From Phycisphaerales bacterium (GTDB lineage: Bacteria > Planctomycetota > Phycisphaerae > Phycisphaerales > SM1A02), in contig JAKVBX010000023.1 in the NCBI GenBank assembly GCA_022446795.1, forward strand, positions 1-57,225: a DNA stretch of 57,225 nucleotides, given 5' to 3'. Below the pieces are notes generated by a model. That model was not told the origin of the DNA, did not search any database, and saw only the letters and a program-made list of their open reading frames with translations. The position numbers and the translations under genes are program-made. Of the stretch, positions 30,295-38,807 are shown piece by piece. How positions within the stretch are numbered: the first letter of the stretch is position 1; each line of letters opens with the position of its first letter.

Positions 30295-30432
30295 GCATGC
30301 ACTCCCTTCGGTATGGCATGCTAACAGCCTCCTGACGGCATCCTGATGGCGTCATATCCACCGATCATTCACCACGGCCTGCGTTCGGTGCAGGAGGTTT
30401 CTCCAGGATCGATGCTTCTGCTGATGCTGAGG

Positions 30433-30438
30433 TATGCT
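30433..30438 (+). promoter_or_regulatory. Candidate -10 element (TATGCT) of the small membrane protein
   Basis: GGTATGCT lies 43 bases before the ATG at 30476, predicting a leader of about 31 bases containing GGAGG. No clear -35 is visible. Confidence 0.3.
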
Positions 30439-30475
30439 CACCCCGTGCAGCGACATTCGTGACCCTGGAGGTGAC

Positions 30476-30757
30476 ATGGGATCGTTGATCGGTGCAGTGG
30501 TGATGATGGCGGGGGTGATCGCAGTGGTCCTGGGTGTCGCCAGGGACCTGGCGCGATCTCGCTCGGACCAGGAACGTCAGGCGATCTGGATCTTCACCGT
30601 GCTGGTGCTGTTCGCCATGGTGATCGGGGTACTGTTCGTGCGACTGTTCCCCGGCTGGCTGGCTTGGGTGCCATGGCTCGGACTGTTCGCCATCCTCTTC
30701 TACAGCGTGCAGCGACTCCAGGCGACGATCCGCGCGTCCCGTGGCCGATCCGACTGA
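30476..30757 (+). CDS. Small two-helix membrane protein of unknown function
   Basis: Product of 93 residues with hydrophobic segments at about 4-22 (LIGAVVMMAGVIAVVLGVA) and 38-75 (WIFTVLVLFAMVIGVLFV, then WLAWVPWLGLFAILFYSV), separated by a charged loop DLARSRSDQERQ. The tail is Arg-rich. No family is recognised. GGAGG five bases before the ATG makes this start convincing. It lies between two large minus-strand genes and its stop is nine bases from that of the dockerin-like gene. Confidence 0.7.
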   Translation: MGSLIGAVVMMAGVIAVVLGVARDLARSRSDQERQAIWIFTVLVLFAMVIGVLFVRLFPGWLAWVPWLGLFAILFYSVQRLQATIRASRGRSD

Positions 30758-30766
30758 GCCGATCGC

Positions 30767-32815
30767 TCAATCGCTCGAGTTGAAGTCGATCTGCAAGGTG
30801 CCCTCGCCGGCATCACCCGATTCCCATCCACCGACCCGAATCAGCAGGGACTGACCGGAGGTGACGTCCAATTCCAGGAAGGACGAGTAGCCGCTGCAGC
30901 CGTCTCCGTCATCATTGCAGCCCAGCAGTTGAAGGTCATTGCAGTCCCAGCCGTCGTAGACCACCAGGTCGGAGTCGTAGTTCACCAGGTCGCAGGTGGA
31001 CACGGCCAGGACACCTGCCCCGGGGCTGACGAATCGATACCAGATGTCGTTGTAGGTCTGACCGTCGAACTGGCACTCCTCGTGTCCGGGGCCATCGGTC
31101 GTGGCGTTCATCGTGGAGAACTCGTAGCTGCCGGTCGTAATCAACCAGGACTCGTCACAGTTGTCGTTGTAGGCCGACTGGCTGCAGTCGATGGTGCCGC
31201 ACGTGGTTCCATAGCCTCGGAAATCGCCATCCAGTGCGTCGCAGTCAGGCAGGAAGAGCACCTGGCAGTCCGTTTCACTGACGCAGCAGGCGCCGGGGAC
31301 CGGGCAGTTCACGTCGAAACAGGGAACGGCGGCTCCATTGAAGGTCCCACCGGCGTCGGCACACTCGGACTCCAGCGACTGGATGCAGGAACCATCGCCG
31401 AGGCAGCAGGCGCCTGGCTCGCCGCATTCCGTGTCCCATTCGCCGAGAACGGTCAGCATGTCATTCACATTCACGCAGCAGTCACCATCAACGTCACTGG
31501 CGGGACGGAACGTTCCGTCACCACAGGTTCCGAAGTCGGCGATGAGCTGCAGGACGTCACCGACATCAACCCGGCTGCTGCCATCGATGTCCACCGCACA
31601 GGCCGGCACCGGCAGGTCACAGGGGTCAACCGGCTCTCCGCCCGGGATCGGACCGATTGCCGTGACGGAGGGGGCACCGCCGGGCTTGAACAGCTCAAGG
31701 GTGATCTCACCGTCCTCCGGCGGAACAGGAAGGTCGAACCGGACGTTGTAGAGTGAGTCCCAGCGGATCGCGTTGGCGTTCACGTCCTGGGCATAGGGTG
31801 TTGTTGCCCAGCGGAGCTGGCCGATCGTCTGCTCGCCGACCCAGTCGGTGCCGTCCCAGATTTCACCACTGTGGTAATCGACGTCGTGGAAACCGATGTT
31901 GGAGGCATTGGCGCCCGCGGGAAGCGGAATCGACACGCCACCGACGGATCGATCACAGTTGTAGTTGTAGATCGCGTACTCGTACCGCCACGTTCCGTTG
32001 GACAGTTCCGTGACCTTGGCACCAATGACGATCATTCCATCACCCGGGACCATGATCTCGATCAACGTGACCGTCGGGTCGATCTCCGCCCAGGCTTCGA
32101 TTGCCATTTCCCCGATTCGGGTCGGACCGATCGTCGAGGGCGAGCCGACGCTGCTGAAACCAATCTCCCGGAAGGACGCGTTGTTGAACTGCGTTCCCCA
32201 GGGGGCCTCGTCTGTGCAGACGTAGAAGCCCTCGAAGAAGTAACGGGCATCGGGGTTGAGCGAGGGATCGATATCATCATCAGCAATGCACAGATTGCCG
32301 CGAAGCGTCGCCGTACCACTGGGACTGTTGGTGAAGGGGTAGTCGTAGGCGCCAGTGAAGGCATTGACTTCCGATCGTGGGCCACCGGGGTTGGTATTCA
32401 GGCCGGCGCCGTAGGTGTCGGCACAGCCGATGCCGAGCGTGGAGCAGTCAGTGGCCTGGCAGTCACCACATCCACCTTCGCTGAGGGCGCAGAAGGAGTG
32501 TTTCAGCCAACTGGTTCCGATCTGTTCGAAACGCCCGTTCTTCAGTCGATACGCGTTCTGTCCGATCAGGGGAGTTTCATTGGTTCCGCCGTACCAGGCG
32601 GCCTCGATGTCGCCATAGTTGCACGAGGTGGTGCCGAAGGCGTAGCCACCGATTCCGTCGACGGATCCCTGGTAGTTGATGGACTCCGCGACATAGAACG
32701 CGACGACATCCGGACCGATCTGTCCGGCCGAAGCGGTCACGGAGAACGCCATGGCCGTTGCGGCGACGCTGATGCAGCAATATCCGGGAATCCGAACCAG
32801 GGTGCGTTGGAACAT
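30767..32815 (-). CDS. Secreted protein with dockerin-like Ca loops and Cys-rich repeats
   Basis: Secreted protein of 682 residues with signal peptide (CCISVAATAMAFSVTASAG). The first 400 residues are a beta-rich domain of unknown type. At about 409-463 lie two Asp-rich loops, DIDGSSRVDVGDVLQLI and DVDGDCCVNVNDMLTVLGEW, which have the spacing of type I dockerin or EF-hand calcium repeats. Two Cys-rich repeats follow (about 468-545), both starting GACC and continuing with C, C, GGxF or GDF and GxxxxC. The C-terminal part (about 550-682) resembles a bacterial pre-peptidase C-terminal beta domain. Dockerin-like pairs plus GACC repeats are characteristic of planctomycete Phycisphaerales secreted proteins. 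Function unknown, perhaps attachment or polymer binding. The start is supported by GGAGAG upstream. Confidence 0.82.
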   Translation of the reverse strand: MFQRTLVRIPGYCCISVAATAMAFSVTASAGQIGPDVVAFYVAESINYQGSVDGIGGYAFGTTSCNYGDIEAAWYGGTNETPLIGQNAYRLKNGRFEQIGTSWLKHSFCALSEGGCGDCQATDCSTLGIGCADTYGAGLNTNPGGPRSEVNAFTGAYDYPFTNSPSGTATLRGNLCIADDDIDPSLNPDARYFFEGFYVCTDEAPWGTQFNNASFREIGFSSVGSPSTIGPTRIGEMAIEAWAEIDPTVTLIEIMVPGDGMIVIGAKVTELSNGTWRYEYAIYNYNCDRSVGGVSIPLPAGANASNIGFHDVDYHSGEIWDGTDWVGEQTIGQLRWATTPYAQDVNANAIRWDSLYNVRFDLPVPPEDGEITLELFKPGGAPSVTAIGPIPGGEPVDPCDLPVPACAVDIDGSSRVDVGDVLQLIADFGTCGDGTFRPASDVDGDCCVNVNDMLTVLGEWDTECGEPGACCLGDGSCIQSLESECADAGGTFNGAAVPCFDVNCPVPGACCVSETDCQVLFLPDCDALDGDFRGYGTTCGTIDCSQSAYNDNCDESWLITTGSYEFSTMNATTDGPGHEECQFDGQTYNDIWYRFVSPGAGVLAVSTCDLVNYDSDLVVYDGWDCNDLQLLGCNDDGDGCSGYSSFLELDVTSGQSLLIRVGGWESGDAGEGTLQIDFNSSD

Positions 32816-32895
32816 GGGGTCTCTCTCCAGGTGGGTCTTCGGGGCTCCACGCCCGACCCCTTACCGTACTGGACGATCCGGGCCCCGGGAAGCAG

Positions 32896-32917
32896 TTGAC
32901 CGGGCAATCAGCGTCAA
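32896..32917. promoter_or_regulatory. Inverted repeat TTGAC-N12-GTCAA in a divergent intergenic region
   Basis: The perfect inverted half-sites lie midway between the divergent dockerin-like and sulfatase genes (192-base gap). It could be an operator, but no regulator is identified. Confidence 0.25.
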
Positions 32918-32996
32918 TTGGCCGGTTTCCCGCACGACGGGTGGAATTCGCGGTGCGCTGAGGCGAGCTGGGTCTCGCGATGTCCCGGGGCCGGGG

Positions 32997-33002
32997 TAGA
33001 CT
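32997..33002 (+). promoter_or_regulatory. Candidate -10 (TAGACT) of a probable leaderless sulfatase mRNA
   Basis: TAGACT ends six bases before the ATG at 33009, so the transcript would start at the start codon. No Shine-Dalgarno is present. Confidence 0.4.
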
Positions 33003-33008
33003 CCGGGG

Positions 33009-34493
33009 ATGACAACTCTCCTGTTGATGCTGTGCGCCGTGTTCCCGGCGGCTGACGACCAGGCGAAGACGCCTGGTGCGGCGCAGACACCGAACGTCGT
33101 CTACGTCCTTGCCGACGACCTGGGCTGGTCGGAGCTTGGATGCTATGGGCAGGACAAGATCCGGACACCGCACATGGATCGGTTGGCTCGCGAGGGTATG
33201 CGCTTCACGCAGCATTATTCCGGCAGCCCGGTGTGTGCGCCGTCACGTTGTGTCCTGTTGACCGGAAAGCACACGGGGCACGCCGTGGTCCGCAACAACT
33301 GGGAGAACGGCGGGTGGGGTGAATCCGAGCCCGAGGGACAGTACCCCTTGCCCGAGTCCGAGGTCACCATTGCGGAAATGCTGAAGGATCGTGGCTACGC
33401 CACGGCATGCATCGGGAAGTGGGGGCTCGGTGGTCCGGAAACGGTCGGGCATCCGAACAACCAGGGTTTCGATCACTTCTATGGTTACCTGTGCCAGCGA
33501 AAGGCCCACAACTACTATCCATCGCACCTCTGGCGCAATGGAGAGAAGCACGTGATCAATGATGGCGAATACTTTCGAGCGCACCAGCGACTCAAGGAGC
33601 CGCTGGCGACCGAGGAGGCCTACCAGGAGCGGTACGACCGGGCGGATTATGCCCCGGCATTGATGCGGGATGAAGCGGTCGAGTTCATCCGCGACAACGC
33701 GGACGGTCCGTTCTTCCTGTACTACGCCAGTCCCATTCCCCACGTGGCGCTCCAGGCGCCGCAGGAGGACATCGAGCAGTACCCGCGGGACTGGGATGAT
33801 CAGCACTACCTCGGCCACCAGGGCTATCTTCCGCATCCACGTCCGCGGGCCGCCTATGCCGCGATGATCACGCACCTGGATGCCGAGATCGGTGCGATCC
33901 TGGATGAACTCGAGGCCCAGGGCGTTGCGGACAACACGATCGTGATGATTTCGAGTGACAACGGAACGACCTTCAACGGCGGTGTCGAGGCGGACTTCTT
34001 CGACAGCACCGCGTCACTTCGTGGCCTGAAGTGCTCGCTCTACGAGGGCGGTATCCGAGTTCCAATGATCGTGCGATGGCCCGGGCACGTGAAGCCAGGG
34101 ACGATGTCCGATCACATCAGCAGCTTCCAGGATGTCATGCCGACGATTGCGGATGTGACCTCGACGACGGCACCTGATTCCGATGGCGTGTCCTTCCTTC
34201 CGGAGCTGACCGGTGGTGAGCAGCAAGATCACGAGGTGCTGTACTGGGAGTTCGGTCGACAGCAGGCCGTCCGCATGGGGCGATGGAAGGGCATCCGACC
34301 CAACCTGAAGAATGGCAATACCACCATCCAGTTGTTTGATCTCGAGTCCGACCTGGGTGAGCAGCAGGATGTCTCTGCCGCTCACCCCGAGGTTGTTGAT
34401 CGGCTCCGTCGGGCGATGGAGGAACAGCATGTTCCATCGGAGATCTTCCCGCTCGTGACGATCGACGATCCGCCGGCAGAACCCGGGTCATGA
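33009..34493 (+). CDS. Type I sulfatase (exported arylsulfatase family)
   Basis: Sulfate-ester hydrolase of 494 residues with an N-terminal signal sequence (TLLLMLCAVFPAADD). The CxPxR activation motif is CAPSR with Cys76, the residue converted to formylglycine. Metal ligands are in VLADDLGW (Asp36, Asp37) and in SSDNGTTF further on. The GKWGLGG and THLDAEIG segments are family landmarks. It would desulfate carbohydrate or other organic sulfates outside the cytoplasm. It is coupled by ATGA to the CxxCH cyclase-fold protein gene. The maturation enzyme is not in the window. The candidate -10 six bases from the ATG suggests a leaderless message. Confidence 0.94.
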   Translation: MTTLLLMLCAVFPAADDQAKTPGAAQTPNVVYVLADDLGWSELGCYGQDKIRTPHMDRLAREGMRFTQHYSGSPVCAPSRCVLLTGKHTGHAVVRNNWENGGWGESEPEGQYPLPESEVTIAEMLKDRGYATACIGKWGLGGPETVGHPNNQGFDHFYGYLCQRKAHNYYPSHLWRNGEKHVINDGEYFRAHQRLKEPLATEEAYQERYDRADYAPALMRDEAVEFIRDNADGPFFLYYASPIPHVALQAPQEDIEQYPRDWDDQHYLGHQGYLPHPRPRAAYAAMITHLDAEIGAILDELEAQGVADNTIVMISSDNGTTFNGGVEADFFDSTASLRGLKCSLYEGGIRVPMIVRWPGHVKPGTMSDHISSFQDVMPTIADVTSTTAPDSDGVSFLPELTGGEQQDHEVLYWEFGRQQAVRMGRWKGIRPNLKNGNTTIQLFDLESDLGEQQDVSAAHPEVVDRLRRAMEEQHVPSEIFPLVTIDDPPAEPGS

Positions 34494-35542
34494 GCATCCT
34501 GCTCACGCTGGTTGCAGCCTGTTCTCCGGTCGCCGGGGATCAACCGGCGCTTCCCGGTTCAGGTGACCCGGTGCGTGAGCAGTTCTCCCTGGAATCGGCG
34601 GACGAGTATCTCGCGAAGGCCTCACGGGGGTGGCAGGAGACCAACAGTTGCGTGTCCTGCCATACCAACGGTCTGTACCTGGTATCCGGTGCCATGGAAC
34701 CCGCCGGTGAACCCTGGCGTGACGCTCGTACCTTTGCCCTTGAGTACCTGGATCGGTACATCACCGATGGCGTCACTCCCGTCGGGCAGTACGGTGCGGT
34801 TGAGGGCATGGTGGCCACCGCGTGCTTTCTGGCCATGGGGGACAGCATTCGGTACGGGACGTTCAAGGACGACACGCGGGCCGCACTTGATCACGTCCTG
34901 TCACTGCAGGACGAGGCGGGGCACTGGCCCGATTGGCTGGCATGCAACTGGCCACCCTACGAAAGCGACACGCACTTCGGGGTGACGCTCATGGCCGTGA
35001 CCCTCGGCCGGGCCCCTGGGGAGTACCGGAAGCAGGCGCACGTGGCGACCGCTCAGCGTCGACTGGTCACCTGGCTGCAGGCCAACCCACCCGGCACGCT
35101 GCACCAGAAGGGCATGATGCTGTGGGCGGACGCGGAGAACGGACTCGAACTGCAGTCGCAGGAACGGGAGCAGTGGATCTCGGAGATTCGTTCCACCCAG
35201 CGTGAGGATGGTGGCTGGTGCATGGCGTCGCTGGGAACCTGGCCTCGTCATGACGGTTCGCCACAACTCGAGGAGAGCGAGGCCTACCCGACCGCGTTCT
35301 GCCTCTGGGTCCTGTCTCGCTGTGGTGTGGGAAATGATGATCCGGATACACGCAAAGCGGTGTCATGGCTCCAGGCCAACCAGCGGAACAGTGGCCGGTG
35401 GTTCAGTCGTTCCCAGCGGCGAGACACGCGTCACTACCTGTCCAATGCCGCGACCAACATGGCAACGATGGCGCTTCGCGCCAGTGCCCGTGCGCCGTCA
35501 CGATCAGACCAGCCGGCCAAGACCGGGCAGTCAGCGGACTGA
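34490..35542 (+). CDS. Cyclase-fold (terpenoid cyclase/prenyltransferase-like) protein with one heme motif
   Basis: Product of 350 residues starting MSILLTLVAAC, a very short lipoprotein-like leader with Cys11 in a VAAC lipobox. A c-type heme motif CVSCH (Cys54, Cys57, His58) follows. The remainder is an alpha/alpha-toroid of squalene-cyclase type: repeated helices with QW-like segments LSLQDEAGHWPDW and STQREDGGWCMASLG, and SWLQANQRNSGRWF near the end. The DxDD catalytic motif of squalene-hopene cyclases is not visible, so cyclisation is not supported. Planctomycete proteins pairing a single CxxCH with this toroid exist, but the function is unknown. It is translationally coupled to the sulfatase. 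The 3' end overlaps the convergent lipoprotein gene by 12 bases. Confidence 0.78.
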   Translation: MSILLTLVAACSPVAGDQPALPGSGDPVREQFSLESADEYLAKASRGWQETNSCVSCHTNGLYLVSGAMEPAGEPWRDARTFALEYLDRYITDGVTPVGQYGAVEGMVATACFLAMGDSIRYGTFKDDTRAALDHVLSLQDEAGHWPDWLACNWPPYESDTHFGVTLMAVTLGRAPGEYRKQAHVATAQRRLVTWLQANPPGTLHQKGMMLWADAENGLELQSQEREQWISEIRSTQREDGGWCMASLGTWPRHDGSPQLEESEAYPTAFCLWVLSRCGVGNDDPDTRKAVSWLQANQRNSGRWFSRSQRRDTRHYLSNAATNMATMALRASARAPSRSDQPAKTGQSAD

Positions 35543-36046
35543 CTCGTGCTCCGGCAGGTTCCGGTGTTGAAACCCGGAATCAATCATGCAGCGGGTGATC
35601 AGGCTTGAGGCGCTGTGGTCTGCGAGGCGAGGTTCGAGTGACTCCCAGGCGTCGAGGCTGGGTGCCGAACGCCTGATGACGTCGAGCCCCTGTGCCCGCA
35701 GGTGTTCCAGGGCCTGCTGGCGTTCCCGCTCGGCTGGTTCCACGCGATCCGAGAGTGTGGAGCAGAACGGGGCGATGAGGTGACCATTTCGATTGAGCCG
35801 GACATAGACTTCGAAGGCCGTGTCGTATTCGTCGAGGACCAGGGCCCAGAGTTCCCGCTGAAGCGAGGCCGGAAGCGGCGTCTCGACGGAGGCCTGTGAC
35901 AGGATCGATGTCTGTGCCTGAAGCAGCGTCACGAGGCGGTCCGCCGTCTGGTTCATATCCCAGTTGGAGGCATCCCAGTATGGATTGTCATCCTCGCATC
36001 CCATGATGGCGGCACTGGTCAGCAGAACGAGGAGAAGGCGAATCAT
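35531..36046 (-). CDS. Small lipoprotein of unknown function
   Basis: Product of 171 residues with lipoprotein signal MIRLLLVLLTSAAIMGC (Cys17), then a mostly helical region (ADRLVTLLQAQTSILSQAS, RERQQALEHLRAQGL). No family is recognised. It is the last gene of the four-gene minus-strand operon, with its ATG overlapping the S41-like gene stop (ATGA). The S41-like gene and the sulfatase upstream suggest an envelope role. Confidence 0.75.
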   Translation of the reverse strand: MIRLLLVLLTSAAIMGCEDDNPYWDASNWDMNQTADRLVTLLQAQTSILSQASVETPLPASLQRELWALVLDEYDTAFEVYVRLNRNGHLIAPFCSTLSDRVEPAERERQQALEHLRAQGLDVIRRSAPSLDAWESLEPRLADHSASSLITRCMIDSGFQHRNLPEHESVR

Positions 36047-37437
36047 GGTGATGCCATCTCGCAGAGTTCATCGAGAAGTGCCAGGGCGGTCAGGGTCTGC
36101 CGATCATGGGTATCCAGGAGCGCCGCCTTGAGGGAACCACCGTCGAACTGATCCGCGGCGGTACTGACCTCCACGTCGGGGGTCAGGCCGACCGACTGGA
36201 AGGCGGGGATGCCCTCGGTTCGTGTGTAGGGCTTGCCTCCGAATCGCAGCCGCGATCGATCCGGCGCTTCGATTTCAACGATGCAGAATTCGCACCCCTG
36301 TGTCTGGGCACCGACAATCATGGCGTCGCGTTCCCGGTCCAGCAGCGCGGTCATCCACTCGCCATAACTGGCGGTGAACTCGTTGGCCAGGACGATCGTG
36401 GGACCATGCACGATGGCGGGACTCCGTCGGATGCGATCGGTCTGGTCGTGAAACCCGAACCAGGACTCCTGCCTGAGGGTCATCTTGACATCCGTATCGA
36501 GCAGCCGCTCCATGACGGCTCGGAAGCCCGGGGTCTTGCCGCCGCCCTGGAAGCGAAAGTCGATCAGCGTACAGGTCGTCCCTTCGAACACCTTTGCGGC
36601 CTCGGCCAGGTCCTCTTCCAGTTGTTCGGTTTTCTTGTAGCCGGGCAGTGTCTTGGCCGCATTCCAGAGCAGGATGGCCGCGTCATCGATGCGCCACGCG
36701 TCGAGATAGGTTCCTCGGTACGTCCGGACGAGATCTGCGGCGTCCGCGCGAGCCTGGACGGCCTCCCGGGTCGACTGCCCGGCATCGCCATACAGGCTCG
36801 TGCCGTTTCTTCGGATCCGGATTTCATCGGATTCAAGCACCCGGACCCTCAGGCCACGCTTCCGCGGAAACACGGTACGACTTTCGCCCGAAGGTGAGGC
36901 CAGTTCAATCTCGATTCGGCTGTGACGAGGACCGATGTTGATGACATCATCAATGATGTCATTGTTCGGTTCGGCGCCATCGAAGACCTCGACCTCCCAG
37001 CCGTTGTAATCGAACTGGGAACGGGTCAGTTCCGTGAACATGTCATTGGCCATGTTCCAGAGCCGCGGTCGGCCATCGACTTCCACGACACGCAGATCGG
37101 TTGCCCCCAGCGGCCCGTCTTCCTGTGACCACATCTCGTAGTTTGGTGTCATGCGGATGTGAGGATCATCCAGGGCGGCACACATCCGCCCCAACGCGTG
37201 GTAGTAGTCCGTGGCCGATTCCGCGTCGATGACCTCGTCGGCCCACCTCGTACGAAGTGACTCCGGGTCGAGCCCGACTCGATCCAGGTCCGGGTAGTAG
37301 TCGACGATGGCGTCGTGATAGGCCTCGAAGGTGGCTTCTCGCAGCCGTGCATCGTAGGTATCCGGATCGTAGGATCGGCATCCGGTGAACAGGGCACCCG
37401 CGGCGCACAGCAGGATGAGACGGGACCGATTGGTCAT
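36043..37437 (-). CDS. S41-family (C-terminal processing/tricorn-like) peptidase-type lipoprotein
   Basis: Product of 464 residues. The start at 37437 is at the lipoprotein signal (LILLCAAGALFTGC) and overlaps the upstream stop. A helical N-terminal region (about 25-100, with ALDDPHIRMTPNYE resembling the S41 N-terminal DxHT motif) precedes the core, which shows IDFRFQGGGKTPGF and the nucleophile segment VLANEFTASYGEW (Ser357), followed by MIVGAQTQGCEF. In CtpA-type enzymes a catalytic Lys follows at the TxGK position; here it is Cys, so a Ser-His (tricorn/IRBP-type) mechanism or loss of activity is possible. No PDZ domain is obvious. It lies between a sulfatase and a lipoprotein gene in a coupled operon. 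Confidence 0.78.
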   Translation of the reverse strand: MTNRSRLILLCAAGALFTGCRSYDPDTYDARLREATFEAYHDAIVDYYPDLDRVGLDPESLRTRWADEVIDAESATDYYHALGRMCAALDDPHIRMTPNYEMWSQEDGPLGATDLRVVEVDGRPRLWNMANDMFTELTRSQFDYNGWEVEVFDGAEPNNDIIDDVINIGPRHSRIEIELASPSGESRTVFPRKRGLRVRVLESDEIRIRRNGTSLYGDAGQSTREAVQARADAADLVRTYRGTYLDAWRIDDAAILLWNAAKTLPGYKKTEQLEEDLAEAAKVFEGTTCTLIDFRFQGGGKTPGFRAVMERLLDTDVKMTLRQESWFGFHDQTDRIRRSPAIVHGPTIVLANEFTASYGEWMTALLDRERDAMIVGAQTQGCEFCIVEIEAPDRSRLRFGGKPYTRTEGIPAFQSVGLTPDVEVSTAADQFDGGSLKAALLDTHDRQTLTALALLDELCEMASP

Positions 37438-38786
37438 GGGCTGTCGGGGACGGTCGCAGTGACGGGAACGGGCATCGGGGCATCGATCTCCTGCCGCCAC
37501 TTCATCATCGACTCATGGAGTTCATCGCGGATGGCTGGTTCCGTTGCCGCCAGGTTGGTGGTCTCGGCGGGGTCCTTCGACAGGTCGTAGAGTTCCAGCC
37601 GGCCATCTTCGAAATACTCATGCAGCTTCCACTGCCCACGGCGAATGACGCCCACGGGAGTCGTTCGCCACGTTCCAAGCCGGCGGTTGCCCTCGAGGTA
37701 CGCGGGGAAGTGCCAATGCAGATCACGCGCTCCCAGGTCGTCGCGTGTCCCGGACAGGATCGGGACCAGGCTGTCGCCGTCCGACTTGTTGGATTCAACG
37801 TCGACGCCCGCCAACTCGAGAATCGTCGGGTGCAGGTCCATCAACGTCACCGGGACGTCGGTCGTCCGGGCTGATCCGCCTGGCGTGGCCACGACCAGGG
37901 CGACTCGAATGCCGCCCTCGTAGAGCATGCCCTTGGTGCCTCGCCATGGCCCGTTGTTGCCGATGCCACTCAAGCCGCCGTTGTCGGAGCACAACACCAC
38001 GATGGCATCGTCACCGACTGCTTCCAGGACCCGCCCGATGTTTCGATCGGTTCGCTGCATCATGGCCGCGAAGGTCGCCTTCCGCTTGTCCCACCCGGGA
38101 TTGGCGGCCTGCAGCGCAGCGATCTCCTCGGGCGTCGCCTGCAGCGGTGCGTGGACGGCGAAGAAGGAGAGGTGGAGAAACAGGGGGCGTGGATCATCAG
38201 CCGCGATGATCTCGAGCGCCTCGCTGCCGAGGCGATCAGTCAGCGACTCGCCTGGTTCACCGTCAGGCAGGTTGTCATTCTTGTACGGGCTGAAGTAGGA
38301 CTTGGGATGTCCCGCGCGGCTGCCACCGATATTGATCTCGAAGCCCTGCGCTGTCGGGTCGGTCCCCAGGTGCCACTTGCCCAGGTGGGCCGTTCGATAC
38401 CCGGCGGCCTGCAGTTCCTGCGCCAGCGTGATGGTCTCTGGCGTGAGCGCGGATCCATTGCGAGGTGGTTCGAGCGTGCGGTGTTCGGCCTTGCCCCGCT
38501 TGGGCGTCCCGACGGTCATGACCCCGTGTCGTGGTGTCCACTGACCGGTCATCAGGGATGCCCGGCTTGGGGCGCAGTTGGGACCATTGCTGGTGGCGTC
38601 GGTGAAGACCGTTCCTCGTCGGGCCAGTGCATCCATGTGGGGTGTGTCATGGGAGCCACCGGGCATGAAGCCCGGGTCCGCCCACCCCATGTCATCGATC
38701 ATGATGAGGACGACATCCGGTGGTGGCGGGTCATTGGTCGTCGTGTTGACGCCGCTCAGCAGCAGGCACGTGAGGAAGATCAGCAC
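37434..38786 (-). CDS. Type I sulfatase (second copy, minus strand)
   Basis: Sulfate-ester hydrolase of 450 residues. The signal sequence is short (LIFLTCLLLSGVN). Activation motif CAPSR with formylglycine precursor Cys71; metal ligands Asp31-Asp32 in IMIDDMGW and SDNGG further on. GKWHLGTD is the family lysine/histidine motif. The start is a GTG at 38786 with GGAG nine bases upstream; no ATG precedes the signal sequence. It is the second gene of the minus-strand operon (21 bases after the TlpA-type gene) and is coupled to the S41-like gene. Only about 40% or so of the residues appear shared with the plus-strand sulfatase by eye, so the two are likely of different subfamilies and substrates. 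Confidence 0.93.
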   Translation of the reverse strand: MLIFLTCLLLSGVNTTTNDPPPPDVVLIMIDDMGWADPGFMPGGSHDTPHMDALARRGTVFTDATSNGPNCAPSRASLMTGQWTPRHGVMTVGTPKRGKAEHRTLEPPRNGSALTPETITLAQELQAAGYRTAHLGKWHLGTDPTAQGFEINIGGSRAGHPKSYFSPYKNDNLPDGEPGESLTDRLGSEALEIIAADDPRPLFLHLSFFAVHAPLQATPEEIAALQAANPGWDKRKATFAAMMQRTDRNIGRVLEAVGDDAIVVLCSDNGGLSGIGNNGPWRGTKGMLYEGGIRVALVVATPGGSARTTDVPVTLMDLHPTILELAGVDVESNKSDGDSLVPILSGTRDDLGARDLHWHFPAYLEGNRRLGTWRTTPVGVIRRGQWKLHEYFEDGRLELYDLSKDPAETTNLAATEPAIRDELHESMMKWRQEIDAPMPVPVTATVPDSP

Positions 38787-38807
38787 GTCACGGGTCTCCG
38801 TGTCGGG

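Noticed and set aside
34490-35542. Squalene-hopene cyclase
   Set aside because: The toroid and QW-like segments fit the fold, but the DxDD catalytic motif is missing, a CxxCH motif is present, and the length is about half that of a cyclase.
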